64,000 bases of DNA from Sclerodactyla briareus (GCA_026419785.1 JAODTK010004599.1:186001-250000); one strand, 5' to 3'. Numbered from the stretch's first letter, positions 35,032 to 46,739 are shown. Numbers and translations are program-made. The notes: generated from the sequence alone by a model not told the origin.

Positions 35032-35136
35032 GTCCTATACACCTACCTGCTCAGTATGCTAATTTTTGTGCAGCGCCTAACTGAGCAAACTCTTTAATAG
35101 GGCGGCGCTGTTGCTAAATTTAACATCAAATAGTTA
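35032..35136 (+). repeat. ~100-bp direct repeat, left copy
   Basis: Shares GTCCTATACAC, then TGCTAATTTTTGTGCAGCGCC, then AATAGGGCGGCGCTGTTGC and AACATCAAATAGT with 36923-37016, in the same orientation. The copies differ by several substitutions and a few small gaps. The right edge of this copy abuts the tail of the minus-strand LINE. Confidence 0.75.
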
Positions 35137-36530
35137 ACTCGTTTCGTTTCGTTTATTTGTTTTTCCACAGTGAAGTTTTAACAATAACAGAAATATTCGA
35201 AGAATACATGTGGACGGAAGTGGCCACTAGAAAACCTGGTGTGCTTATCAAGAAGCAGTACGCTCCCCAAAAGTATACCAAAAAAACATGTTTCTTTGCA
35301 AACAATAACATCAACATACTTACATAGTCTCCCCCCCCCCCCCCCCCCCTCTTTCTCCACCCCATGTACAATTATTACGAGTTTAGTAGCAACGTTTCAT
35401 AAATTGAATTATATTATTTTGGGTTAGCTTTTATTTTGAGATTTTGAGGCAATTTATTCCATATACAGGTAGCCCTGTACTTGAGACAGAGTTGACAATG
35501 AGTTGATCGGTAGAACGATGGGTGCAAGTCCATAGCTTGTCTAGTGCTGAAGTTGTGAGCAGAATGTTTTATTTATAGAATGAATTGAATATTTTAGGAA
35601 GGAGTCCATTCAAGCAGCAGTAGGTGAACGCAGCAATCGTTGAAGTGATCATATCATTCAATTTTAGAAGATGTAAAGAAGAGAACATCGGGGTAGTGTT
35701 TGTACGTGCCAGGGCTGAGTAATATTCCGTATTGCTCGATTCCGAAGAGTAAGCAATGGTTTCAAACGCTTTTTACTGATGCCTGACCATATAGTTGAGC
35801 AATAATGCAAATGAGGGTAGATCAAGCTGAGATAAATAGTCCTTAATATTTGAAGTAGTGATATGTAAATTTTGCTTCCACACATAAATTAATTTTGCTT
35901 CCACTCATGTCGCAATGAAAGCCACATGTTTTCCAGTAGACTGTTCAATCGCATTATAACGTTAATATTATTAAATATATCAAGATCCCTTATATCAAGG
36001 TCCCTTTGGAGAATTGCAACATCTTCGTTCGAAGTAACCTCCCGATGCAACTTGGTATCGTCTGCACTTTTAAACACCGAATTTTCGAGATCGTCAATAT
36101 ACCCAGAAAAAATAATGGCTCAAGAACCGATCATTGGGGAACACCATAGTGACCTTTCGCCAAGGAGACGACGCCCATTGATGACAACTCGTTATTCCAT
36201 ATTGAGAAGCCACTGCGAATCCACTCAAGGACCTTCCCCTTGATGCCAAAAGAATTCAATTTAAGGCAAGAGACGCTTAAGATTTTTTTTTTTATCCACA
36301 GCACTGCCGCTGTCAACTACACCAGTAACCTCTTCCATAAATTCTGAGAGATTAGTCAAACACGAACGATTTTTCCTGAAACCATGCTGAGAACCCCGAA
36401 TTAGACAATGAGATTTCGAATAAAGGATTCTAACACCTTGCAGAAAATACTAGTAAGACCCACTGGCCTTTAATTACAAGAAAGAGACCGTTGACCTTTC
36501 TTAAAAATTGGAGAGACATTTGCTCTGCGT
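35137..36530 (-). mobile_element. CR1-like LINE 3' half, minus strand, possibly a mosaic of two LINEs
   Basis: In minus-strand order: NVSPIFKKG (about 36500), RPVGLTS and CKVLESFIR, a QHGFRK-like block, GIKGKVLEWIRSG (about 36220), a YGVPQ block, then FKSADDTKLHREV (about 36070). These are the reverse-transcriptase motifs of CR1-like LINEs. From about 35885 on, ILRTIYLSLIYPHLHYCSTIW fits a different C-terminal region. The junction is marked by a repeated TGGAAGCAAAATT. The 3' end at 35137-35160 is a tail made of AAACGAAACG units. Several frame changes are visible and the 5' half is missing. Confidence 0.75.
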
Positions 36531-36745
36531 CATTCGCTCTTCCTCGGCGTCGCTCGTATTCGTAATATATTCGTTTCTTATCTAGATACCGTTTTTAGTA
36601 TAAATCAGCCTGCTACTGTTCGCCGCTGTGTACGCCCGTGGTTGAATCGACTGATTTATCGTAATATTAGGAAAGCCATACAGACGAACTTTGACCTACA
36701 AAGATTTATGAGGGTCCTATACTGTAATTCCACCCGACCAAGGTA
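36526..36745 (+). pseudogene. Open segment of ~73 codons, unknown, no ATG
   Basis: An uninterrupted frame reads FVSYLDTVFSINQPATVRR, then CVRPWLNRLIYRNIRKAI, then NFDLQRFMRVL, and ends at a TAA after TRPR. The RR-x-V-RPWL block recalls the N-terminal region of Harbinger-type nucleases, but the match is short and I do not rely on it. A splice-like AAG before GTAAAC lies at its end. It overlaps the 5' edge of the decayed LINE on the other strand. Confidence 0.25.
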
Positions 36746-36922
36746 AACCTATGTACAAACTTAGCATGTACCGTCTGTCCTGCAGGCTCTAAATATGGTA
36801 ATTGTTAACGGGGCACTTGAGTATGTATAAGTAATCAAGACCTATGCGTTCTGGACAATAATTAGGCTAGAACAAGAGGTCGTGAGAGCCGACTAACAGA
36901 GAGAAAACTATCGTTGTCACTT
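36746..36922. other. Unassigned DNA inside the direct-repeat interval
   Basis: AT-rich sequence between the open segment and the right direct repeat; no feature recognised. Confidence 0.4.
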
Positions 36923-37016
36923 GTCCTATACACTGCTAACACAGTAATGCTAATTTTGGTGCAGCGCCGGACACTTCAATAGGGCGGCGCTGTTGCTAAA
37001 TTTAACATCAAATAGT
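36923..37016 (+). repeat. ~100-bp direct repeat, right copy
   Basis: Matches 35032-35136 in the same orientation. Both copies contain an imperfect palindrome, GCAGCGCC against GGCGGCGCTGTTGC. The 1.9-kb interval between copies holds the LINE and the open segment. Confidence 0.75.
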
Positions 37017-37650
37017 ATAACTTTATATATTATTATATGGTGCAAAGGTTGATCAGGTAGGTACTCAACACACATTAACCAAACACAAAACTCCATCCCC
37101 CACCATTCCAGAAAAAAAACGCAGATGCTGGTAGTGTTCCTTGCCAAATATCCAACCTTTGTAACAAAAGGATACTTTCAAGATCCACCTAAAATCTGAA
37201 TATCATTCTAACAGGCTTTAGCAGTGCGTGTGGATATGTGGAATGTGTAAGTATGTGTTTGTGCGTGTCTGTATGTGTGTGCGTGTGTGTTTAACGGCCC
37301 CTTGTCAGTACTATAACTAAAGCACGCAAGCATGTATCAAGTTCCAATTAGCACGTGGGTTGCTCATGCAGAAAGGATGAACCCGATTGTTTTAAGTGCC
37401 AGTTCATGTCATCCAAGTGTATACAGGGCCAAAAACCTTGTCAGCATGAGAGAGAAAAAGAGAAGAAAGAACAAAAAATATCCATGAGGCAAGTGTTTAT
37501 TAGGTTCTATTGGGTATGCGGGTTGCGCATATGGTGAGGATTAACCTATTGTATTTAGTGCAGGGTCAAAGATCATTGGAGGTCAATAGGGCAATCCGAT
37601 ATCTTGCAACGAAACAATTAAGAGCGATGATGTAATGTGCATGTTGTTTT
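37017..37650. other. No gene; TG-rich patch
   Basis: A TG/TGCG-rich stretch at about 37223-37295. Frames of about 60 codons are short and unsupported. Confidence 0.45.
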
Positions 37651-37659
37651 GTTTGTTTA

Positions 37660-38220
37660 GGTACATTTGTGACCTCATTTGACCCTTCGACCTCATCTTA
37701 CCTAACGACCTTGTGATCTTCGGGGCCCATTTTTTTTTTGTTACGACCAGACTCCGTCTTGTTGCAGAAAACCATTGTGTCAATTGCACCGACGTACTAA
37801 ATACTGCTATCACACGCTTTTCCCAGATAATGTCTTCTGGCCAAAGGGTAAACAGCCTCTAAAACACTGAAAAATTCCAAATCTTCATATATCTCCCCAG
37901 CGAAACGTTTGGGGTTTGCGTATTGAGAATAGTGTTCGTCTGTGTCACCCTACATCTGGTGACCTACTTTGACTCCTTTGATCTTCTGACTTCATTCGAC
38001 CTAATGACCTTGTTGACCTTTTGGCTCCTTTCTTCTGTAACGCCAGACTCGTCGTGTTGCAACAAACCAATGAGTCCATACATGACGGTAACACATCCAC
38101 ACATCTACAGCTGTGTCCTCTGAAAAGGGGTTAAACAGCTTTGAAACACTGATACAGTTCATGTTCGCTATGACTTCTCGGCAATTGAAACATCTTACGG
38201 AATTCGGAAGGGACGTTCTT
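37660..38220 (+). repeat. ~297-bp tandem duplication
   Basis: Two successive units share TGACCTCATTTGACC-like sequence, an ACCTAACGACCTTGT block, CCAGACTC followed by TGTTGCA (37749 and 38043), and an AAACAGCCT/TTAAAACACTGA block. The offset is about 297 bp and divergence is considerable. It has no coding capacity. Confidence 0.6.
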
Positions 38221-38589
38221 CCGTCTGTGGTGACTACCACTGGACCCCAACGTTTTCATGTAGCCCACACAATTATGGCTTGCGTACTTTGACATTGACA
38301 ATCATTAAGTTTTGTCCTAATGTTACAATCCGGGCGTGAACCAAGCTTTGAATAATAACATAAAAACATCCAACAGTGTATTTTGATTGCTCATAAACAC
38401 ATACGGCATAAGCAGATGAAAACCCCTAGCCAAATCGCACCCTCCAAAAAAAAAAAAAAAAAACCGCCCAATTTCGTGAAATTGGAATATAGCCACAAGG
38501 TAATTATTTTGCCTTTAGGTAATGACAAGGAAGGACGTTTTACTTGGACGCACTTGAAACCCAATCCGGACGGGTTGGTGTGTGTAAAT

Positions 38590-39160
38590 TAATATCCCCA
38601 CTTTGGGACTTTGGTTTTGCCTCTCCCGTAATCGTCCGCCCTCCGTGTCCACCACCGGAGCAGATTTTCGTGTTAGCGCAATAACTCTTCCTCCGATTAA
38701 TCTAAACTGGGGACAACATTCCGCACTTGGTGACTCTCGCATGAGTTCGAAAGTGGGACTCGTGCCATGACTGCTACCCTGTATTCGCAGGTTTTAAGCG
38801 AAAAAAGTGTCTGATTTACACGGAACTTGGGGGTGTGATTTCGTGGTTCCGACAACATGACGCATGATTTCAAGGTCACGGGAGGTGAAAAATGCCGAAA
38901 AAAAGTGTCTGATTTACACCGTGCTTGGTGGTGTGGACGTTGATGGTTTAAAAATCAAACAGATGTTTTCGAGGTCAATGGAGGCCAATATTACGATTTT
39001 TCTTACATTGTCGGATTCACACGAACTTGGTGTGTGTGGACTTTAGTTGATCCCGAAAAACATGGCGGATGATTTCAGATGTCGTTGCAAGGTCTGTAAT
39101 TTTTCTGACAACAATGCTGTATTTGTGTACATTTAGCACGTAGCCGTTCATTGGAATGAT
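38590..39160 (+). repeat. AATATCCCCACTTTGG element with ~97-bp tandem units
   Basis: Begins AATATCCCCACTTTGG, then GCGCAATAACTCT near 38678. From 38800, three units of GTCTGATTTACACGGAACTTGG type repeat at about 97-bp spacing (38808, 38907, 39005). The first part matches the minus strand of 19391-19765. Confidence 0.55.
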
Positions 39161-39229
39161 CCTCCCTTATTTGGTCTTTTTGGATTTCGGCTCAAACTTG
39201 TGGTAGGTCTGAACAGAACCGTAAAGCCC

Positions 39230-39790
39230 TAAATGAAAGAAGAAAAACCAACAAACAACTTGGAACTCCTCCGAAGCACTTTCTGGAAATTTACAATCAG
39301 GAATGCACCAAAAAGTGTACAAAGTTTCGGACAAACAAAAAGGGATCATCTTCTTCATATGGTCCAAACGATACCTGCCATGTTCGAGCCCTCTCCCCTT
39401 TGTGAACAGCTAGAGTTCACGAGGTCTCAGACATACCTGTTTTACCTTGGAGCAGTTATCTTGTTTACAAGTGGCAATAACCGACACAAACACACCGATC
39501 ATAGATTCCTTTTTCATTCTGGCTAGGAATCAAGAATGATCCCCAAACTAAATCGAAACAATAGGGTTCTTGTACTGCCCATGAGAAACTGCATACCAAA
39601 TTTCAGTCTGGGTTGGGACCAAAGCCATTTCAGACATATTCAAACAATTGGTTCATGTACTCAGAATGTGGAACTCCCCACATACAACTTATGAGTTTTG
39701 ATCCATCCTGTAGAGTCGTTCACAGCTGGATTTCACATAAATACATAACCCACTGTCTGACTGCATAGAATTTCTCGATCTTCCTCATGG
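39230..39790 (+). repeat. Dispersed repeat R2 (CCCACATACCAAGTATGAGC family), diverged copy
   Basis: Contains AACAATAGGGTTCTTGTACT near 39558, CCCATGAGAAACTGCATACC, ATTTCAGTCTGGGTTGG, then GGAACTCCCCACATACAACT near 39670 and TGACTGCATAGAATTTC near 39757. The same order occurs at 46740-47290 and 58740-59380. Confidence 0.6.
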
Positions 39791-41200
39791 GACAAAAAGA
39801 TTTTTTAATTCGTCATACCGCAATTATGACTGGTTTTATTCTCAGTGAGTGAGGTGGCCCCTCGCCTAGCTAAGAGGACTGGTTATGCTCAGTGAGTGAT
39901 TGGCCCTTCACATAGATATTGTTGTTCTCGTTTAGTTTCACCTGATCAAAATTTTCGAAAAATAGTAAATATTGGAAAAAAGTATTTTTTAAAGAACTTT
40001 TCAGCTTCTAACACGTTAATGGTCTGATTCTCAAGACAAATGGGCCCATCGTAGGATATAAGTTCCAAGAATGTTTTCATGCAACTTTCAAGTTATGAAC
40101 TAACAGCAATTTTTTTCACTCCAACAGGACAATATTCAATAATCCTGTTCATGTATCCCTACAGCATCAAGCTTGCCTTGTATATACAGTGATTCTTGTA
40201 TGCTGTGGATTGGTGAACCAGGACAATATTTTTCTTGAATAATGATACGATTCAAGATCAGTGTAATTAGTACCTGCTATCCATTACCCATGTCTTCCTA
40301 ATATTGGACTGTACTTCTATTGAATTATTGACTTACATGCCCAAAATCTAATCAGTCCCTGTTCACCCGACTCCAAAGCCATAAAGAAAAATTGCATAAA
40401 GGTTTAATGACACGGTTTCCGGTAAACGGTTCCAGATAAATTCTTGCAATGCAGGTAAAATGTATACCAATATAATGACCCCACGCACTCCAGTGATCTC
40501 TGATTCAACTCCCTTAACTTCTTCAGGAAGATGAAACATAACATGACCCAGCGTAAAGACATCCTTATTATAATTTATGGGAATATCCCTCCTTTTCCAA
40601 GGTGGGTTGAAAACAAAAACAGTCAGAGACAGAATATGACAGAAATACAGACATCAATAAATATCAATGCTGGCATATTGGAAAAAAAAGGTATTGTTCA
40701 AGATGATACCTTGGTATGGCAACACATGGTCCATAAAACCTTCCTAATCAATAATACTCTCCCTGCACCCATCATAAACTCCATAGTCTGAGCAATCCGT
40801 TTTTTAGCCAGTAGTAATTCCAGTTTATTCAATCCACACTATAAGCAAACACGAGGGAGCGGAACCCCGTTTGTCTCAATGACCTGTTCAGGGGTTGAAT
40901 TTTGCACACTGTGCAACCATGGCATGGTCTTGTCATGCTATTTACATGGATACTGATACTCATGGTTTTTTTGTGGAGCTTAGTATGGTTGGCGCATAGT
41001 CAATGAACACGTCAGAAATCCTGCAGGCTGTTCTAATCACTGAGCCCAATAGCTGAGTGTTCTACGTGGTAGTCTCGGTACTCCTTAGTGTTCGGTATAG
41101 TTTTGAGCAAAAAGCATTTTTATCAGAGTACAGCAAAAGATATCACAAATGTCATCGAAAAGAACTTATATAAGGTTCTGCAGAAGATTATTAGGCCTAC
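39791..41200. other. No gene seen
   Basis: An 86-codon frame at 40531-40791 has no motif and no splice context. Scattered phrases such as AACCAGGACAATATT and TCATGTATCCC hint at further diverged R2 fragments. Confidence 0.4.
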
Positions 41201-41210
41201 CTTTATGCTC

Positions 41211-41825
41211 TCATAATATTATGATGAATTGCAGGCAAGTGACAAACAAGTCACTTAGTGCGTTCCGCAGAACCATTAAGTGGAGACCTTGCCCATCGCA
41301 ACTACAAGTACTGCCACCTAGTCCCAAAATGCTCTGAAAATTTATCGCTAGAACTCTAAACTCAGGACTGTTTGACTGCAAATTGTCACTGATACTACTC
41401 TGCCATATAGTATAGTGGCAGAGTTTGCATTCAGGTAGGGCGCCATCACTTTTGGAGGTAAGTACAATGAATACAGGCACAATGGTATCTATCACACAAT
41501 CACAGGATATGTGGGAACGGCTTGGGTGTCGCAAAATGGGTCAACCTACTGGATTGATCAGCGATCTGTTTTGCTAATTCCGCGTGCAGCTTCTTTGCCC
41601 CTGGTGTACCCTTTTCACCGCCTCTGGGAGCAGTGGATTATCGAAAAAAACAAACTTTAACCTGGAGAAACCTATTATAGAGAGTTGATGAAATATGTTG
41701 AAATTACCCTTTATTTCAGCATTAAAACAGAGAGATGCGTTTCTTAAGTCTGTCATGATGATTATCATATCACTGTTCCACCTTTCTGTTCGATCACCCA
41801 GTGTTATTGGATAACACTATCCCAT
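41211..41825 (-). other. Possible minus-strand exons, unknown gene
   Basis: Two segments read like protein on the minus strand. One, at 41718-41825, lies between a GGGATAG acceptor-like site and an AAAG donor before GTAATT; it reads LGDRTERWNSDMIIIMTDL, then RNASLCFNAEIK. The other is a 107-codon frame at 41211-41534 with SDGALPECKLCHYTIW and LRNALSDLFVTCLQF. Neither matches a family I know, and pyrimidine tracts at the acceptors are weak. They could belong to one gene downstream of the GNE-like gene on the same strand, or be chance. Confidence 0.2.
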
Positions 41826-43480
41826 ACAAACAGCAACCTGTTTCTGCAGTGCACTGCTTAAGATTTTTCAAATATGACAGATGGGAATATAGGCCACATT
41901 GAAACTAAAGATTCACTATATTCCATGGCAATACTTAACCTCTCTCAAAATTCTCATAATTTTGTAAATAATACGAGGACTGAATGAGCTGTGACAGAAC
42001 AGAAAATGAGTTGTTTGTAACATTTGGTTCTGAGAGGTTTAAATAAAATATTTTCAAAGAAAATACTAACAATTTTATGTGGCATGAATATTTAATATTC
42101 CGATGCCTAAATGAATATGCATGAATGAGCACCACAACCTATGGGATTCAATTCACATGAATGAATGTCATAATCCCTATCAATAATATGGCATGACGCT
42201 GTATGGAATTTCATTGTCACAAAATAGCAGTTCAAACTACCTCGTAACAAATTGGGGAATTTCCTCCACACATACCACCGAAATCTTCTACGTAAAACAA
42301 AGCAGCTGTATCAACAGTTGGAATAACTTAAGAATCACCAAGAAGTAACAGAAATATCCAGTAATAATTACTGTGGATAACAATGTCACTGAACAATCAA
42401 TCTGCAGTGGCAAATAAATATTTTATGTAGAACAAAGCTGCATTACTGGGCTTATAACAACCGCGGAAGACCAGGTGATATAAAATATCCAATAATGACT
42501 TTTGTAGATCATAACGTCACTGAAAAATCAATCAGCGGAGACAATTCAACTCAGAAATCCAGGATTTTAGTCTACAGTAAATACACACTGGAATTAAAAA
42601 AAGATGTGCGTGTAGGCCTTACTGAGAGAGATAGAAGGTAGTAACTTCCACACAATTTGGTAGTTTTAATCAGATTAATAGTTTCCTTTGTGTCTTACAG
42701 ATTTTCGGAAATGTATATTTTACATTGGTTTTGTATTAGAGAGAACCCCTCCACCATTTATGAACATCACAACATATGCTACCCAATATGGCAGATCATA
42801 AATGCCTCGGGTTGAATTTTCTTAATATCATAAGCTCAGATGGCAAAAAACTAATTGCCTACCCCCAGTTATATTCATTGTTTCCATTCCTGATGATGCT
42901 GAGCTCCAAATCAGAGCGTGACAGACAAGCCTCTGGTATGGCGCAACCAGGTGTCAGTATGAAGAATGTAAATAACAATGTTAAACCACAAAAACGATGA
43001 ATCGGGGGAGGGGGGCGTTATGACTACCAAGTTGATGAAAAATATCATTTATATTATGATGATAATAGATGATCAGGTTTTCACTTGTCCGTTCCAACAG
43101 AAATTCATTGTACACTGGATGTCACATCGAAAACAAAAATAACGATACAAATAAACTTTGACAATAACAGTACGTAAAATAATATAAAAAATAGAAATGG
43201 CACATGGGAATGAAAGGGTGATAGAGTGGGGATGGGGGTGATCGGGTATTGCTATTTGGCATAGAGCTGAATGACGACTGACATCAGTTACCAACAGTAA
43301 TAGCTTATACACTTGTAAACAAAAAATGGAATATTGTTTGGATAATGAAAACTCAGTGACAACTCACCAGCAAGCATTATGCACCATATTATAAAAAAAA
43401 AAATGTATAATGGAGATATGATCCTGCTTTATAGTAATTCCAAGCTGAAAGGTCAATACAATTAGGGAGGGGCATATTTG
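41826..43480. other. No gene seen
   Basis: AT-rich DNA with short random frames only. Short phrases such as CAATAATGACTTTTGTAGAT (42491) and its relatives at 42360 suggest weak local duplication. Confidence 0.4.
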
Positions 43481-43489
43481 ACCATAATA

Positions 43490-43860
43490 GCAACAATGAA
43501 GGTTATACACAGAGTTGTCAATAAGCCAGTTCGGAGTTACAGTTAATGAGATTATAATGATATTGTGGGGGTCATGGTGGAATACTGCATTTTGCTGTTG
43601 TAACGTACGTTTGCGGCAGAACATTCTTTCGAAACTCCTCTGCCGAAAAGTATGAATCCTGCCATCACAAAACTTACAGATTTCCCCCCATACTTATCAA
43701 CAATAACATCCAAAAACATGGGATTAATTGGTTGCGTTTTCAAATATTGGTGAAAGTCAATAAGCCTGTGAGATATTGCTATGGGGAATCTAACCGAATC
43801 TCGTCAATTCCCCCAAACTGCTTGTGGTGAGCCGTCGCACTTGAACTACGAACTGGTATT
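43490..43860 (-). repeat. Dispersed repeat, copy 2 of the pair with 4690-5010
   Basis: On the minus strand the landmarks run in the same order as at 4690-5010: GGCTCACCAC, AAAACGCAACCA, ATCCCATGTTTT, AAGTATGGGGGG with AAATCTGTAA, and CTGTAACTCCGAACTGGCT. It contains some 60 bp more than the other copy before the last block. The 63- and 86-codon minus-strand frames here are repeat shadows. Confidence 0.6.
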
Positions 43861-44590
43861 ATTTCCAGATTCCCAAAGACCACAAAATATTCAAATATTA
43901 TATGAACATACCTACCATAAGGCTGTGCGAGCAGTGTGCTTCGACATACGCTAGAGCGAATTTCAACTGGATCACAAGATTCTTAAGTATAAACTGCCTC
44001 TCAGAATTCTACATGAATTTTGAATTACGCATTATTCTTCAATGGTGCTCGACCAATACTCGTGTGGACGATGAACACAGAAATGAACAACAACAAGTCA
44101 ACAAGCAAGCCTAAGTTTTGTCCTTCTACATGACAAGCTATGATAGCTGTAAATGGGTAACCGTTCAGTGACTATGAGGCGATATGAATGATATGTGCTA
44201 GTACTTGCCTCTTGTCACGGATCATCCTTTTCTCGCAGAAAAAAAAAAAACTGGCCTGATAAATATCGTTGTATTTAACAAAGTCTGGCCGAGCATCTTG
44301 GTCAGAGAATAGGCCTGACATTCCTACGAAAGAAAACCAAATTTTGGCACAGTGATGACACAGAAAATGATGAATATTGCTCAGACTCTTGCTGAGAGAA
44401 AACTGTAAAGTTTTACACATTCTAAAATAAGGAAGAGACTTGCGTATTTCAGTTTCCAACTGACCATTGTCGGTTCAACAAGATTCCTCGGTTCAAAAGT
44501 CAGTAGCATGTGGGGTTTCCCCAACCCCTACCAAGTAGATTTGCTAACACATCTGTCATATAGTTTATAGTATGTGCGTTGCCACTTGGA
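43861..44590. other. No gene seen
   Basis: Frames of 70 (plus) and 95 (minus) codons are present with no motifs; the minus one includes a run translated as poly-Phe. Confidence 0.4.
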
Positions 44591-44593
44591 AAC

Positions 44594-44736
44594 AAGTCGC
44601 TAACACCTGACGGCAAGTATCCACTAATAACTTTGATTCATTTTGCTCTTTTTCAAATAAAACTGCAGTGATACAGATAACTTTTTCAAAGTCACTGAGT
44701 ATCGCTGCACCCACGGATTTGAATTTTAGATTTCTG
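44594..44736 (-). other. Possible minus-strand exon, unknown gene
   Basis: Between an AGACAG acceptor-like site and CCGTCAG before GTGTTAG, one frame reads EAFRNLKFKSVGAAILSDFE, then KVICITAVLFEKEQNESK, then LLVDTCRQ. The alternating hydrophobic and charged pattern looks like helical protein, but I cannot name a family. The acceptor has a poor pyrimidine tract. Confidence 0.25.
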
Positions 44737-44759
44737 AAGGCTTCCACTGTCTAGCCTTT

Positions 44760-45350
44760 TGCCTTATCTAGCCGCACAGATAGCCTCTCTCTATCAGCGG
44801 AGCAATTGATCGATCAATTCACAGAGAGAGACAAGCGACAAACACGCCTGGTGCACATTGAAGTAGCATATTCCTCACGCAATCTGGTGATTAGGAAGCA
44901 GCGTAACTGGAAACCCCACCACTGTCACCAGTTGATACCTAAGTAATATATTTGTCACTCGCAAGATAAAAGGATAATTACGCTACTGGCGTAGAACTTG
45001 CTTTTCCCACCATACTGCATTGGGAGTATAGCTACAGCTACTGACACACATGTGATGAAAACTGTAGTGAATGGAGTCACATTCCAGTAAGCCAGTCCAC
45101 ATCTACGAAATAACATAATGAAACATTGATGTGGTGTCAAAAATCTATCGGGTAAACATGACTGGGACACACACTGCCCCAACAGTGTGAGGAAACAATC
45201 TCTGGAAACTCCCTCATCTTCAACAACTCAGTCCACAATGAGCAGAAGTGGAATAATTTCCAAAGACTCACAGCAGTTTAAATATGTATTCCCCCCACAA
45301 CAGCGCTATTAGTGAAAACGTGTTGGACCGGTGTGACCCCCAAGCACTGG
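44760..45350. other. No gene seen
   Basis: A 75-codon minus-strand frame (44955-45182) with a hydrophobic centre is present, without motif or convincing splice sites. Confidence 0.4.
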
Positions 45351-45359
45351 CAACCATGA

Positions 45360-45835
45360 ACTGGCCTATAGAATGCTTAGAAGATGAGGCACCCAGCTTT
45401 CCTTCCCCACATAAAACAATACAAGCGTTTCTGGCCAAGAGAGAGACTTTTCATCATCATGGCCAGCAGACATCTGGGAAGGAGCTACCATTCAATATTC
45501 GTAACGCAAAGTCTGTAATTACTTTTAGGAAACTTCTTAAAACTTCAAATCTATTCTGTGGTTGTTTTCTGCCTTTTATATGAGTGCTCCTTACTGCTTT
45601 TCATGTCTGTTTTTTGTTTAGATACTGATATTTTCTACAATATTTTTTTTTTACTTGCCTTCACTGCGGTTTTATAGTCATTGTATCTTCCTACCTCTGT
45701 AGTGCAGGATTTTTAATTGGTACTACATCTGTATATGTTTAGGTTTTACTTTGGTTCACTGTGAACGCCACAAAAGATAACGAACTTGTATCTGAAATAC
45801 GGTTAATAATATAATGATCATAATAAATCTAGGTC
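45360..45835 (+). mobile_element. CR1/L2-like LINE 3' end
   Basis: Near 45480-45580 one frame reads KELPFNIRNAKSVITFRKLL and KTSNLF, then a stop. A W-x-LP-x-x-IR...F-x-x-x-LK block is the usual last motif of CR1/L2-like LINE proteins. The 3' UTR ends in an ATAATATAATGATCATAATA-type tail. Everything upstream is lost or unrecognisable. Confidence 0.6.
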
Positions 45836-45924
45836 AACCACGGCAGTCGGGGCCCTCTCCTAAGGGCCCCTTCCTCAATGGGGGCAATGTTTGCTTATTC
45901 CCAAATCCTTTGCTCCATTGCACC

Positions 45925-46336
45925 TCATTCCAGACAATCCAGCAGGTCATCTGCAAAACCTGGGTCGCACGGGCCCACAAAAGTCATACTGACATAGGCA
46001 GGTGAAGAATGAATTCTGAATGGAAGAGCAAATACTAAACGATATCCTCCAGGCTTCATCTGATTGAGGGAAAGGGGAGAGGGGAGGTCAGGGCGTGAGT
46101 GTTCTTCGGTCCTCCGTGTGTCGTAATCGAGTACAAGGCTGGCCGCGCCCAGGAGCGCTGGTTCTTTGATTTCCGACACGATGATCTCCACATTCCGTGC
46201 GGTGGTGGATGCTTTGGCTCCTTGATTTGGGCCCTATCATGTCAGCTATAGCGGCCCGAGGACCCCGCAGAGGATAATCTTGGATGGATTGAGGTGTGAA
46301 GGAGGCTGATGATCCCATTACTTATAGCCTTGGCAC
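45925..46336 (-). CDS. GNE: GNE-like ManNAc kinase, last exon (C-terminus)
   Basis: The exon follows a strong acceptor on the minus strand, a CTCTCCTTCTGCCCCCTGTTCAG tract ending at 46337. It begins GAKAISNGIISLLHT, continues NPSKIILCGVLG, and ends EIIVSEIKEPALLG, then AASLVLDYDTRR. This matches the end of animal GNE, where human reads [26 protein letters not shown]. The domain is the ROK-fold kinase that phosphorylates N-acetylmannosamine in cytosolic sialic acid synthesis. At least three one-base frame changes lie between the acceptor and the EIIV block. After DTRR the frame runs about 57 codons further, to a stop at 45925-45927, where vertebrate GNE stops within a few residues. The true stop may be nearer 46090. 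Confidence 0.8.
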
Positions 46337-46739
46337 CTGAACAGGGGGCAGAAGGAGAGAAAAGGGTTATCGACCAAACTGTATCAAGGTCGCAGCTATT
46401 GTGGCATGGCAAAGTTTTTTTTTGGGGCTCAATTACTATTTGATTTATTTCTAGGGTTCAGGGAGCCACATTAGGCTCTTCAAGGGACCCTCTCTGACTG
46501 TGTGATCATGGATGTATCCCGTGACACTTGCCTGGACCGCAGGAGTTCACTGATCCTCCCTCTAGAGGGAATGTGAAATGGCAGTCCCAGGAGCAGGAGG
46601 GGTTTGGTTACGCCCATGCCTCGATATCACCTAAGCACTATCAAACCAGAAAGCCGAAAGGCTTATTGACTCGACTATATCACGAAACGAAACACCCCAA
46701 TCTACATCAAGAACAATGGGGTTCTTGACTCTCCATAAA

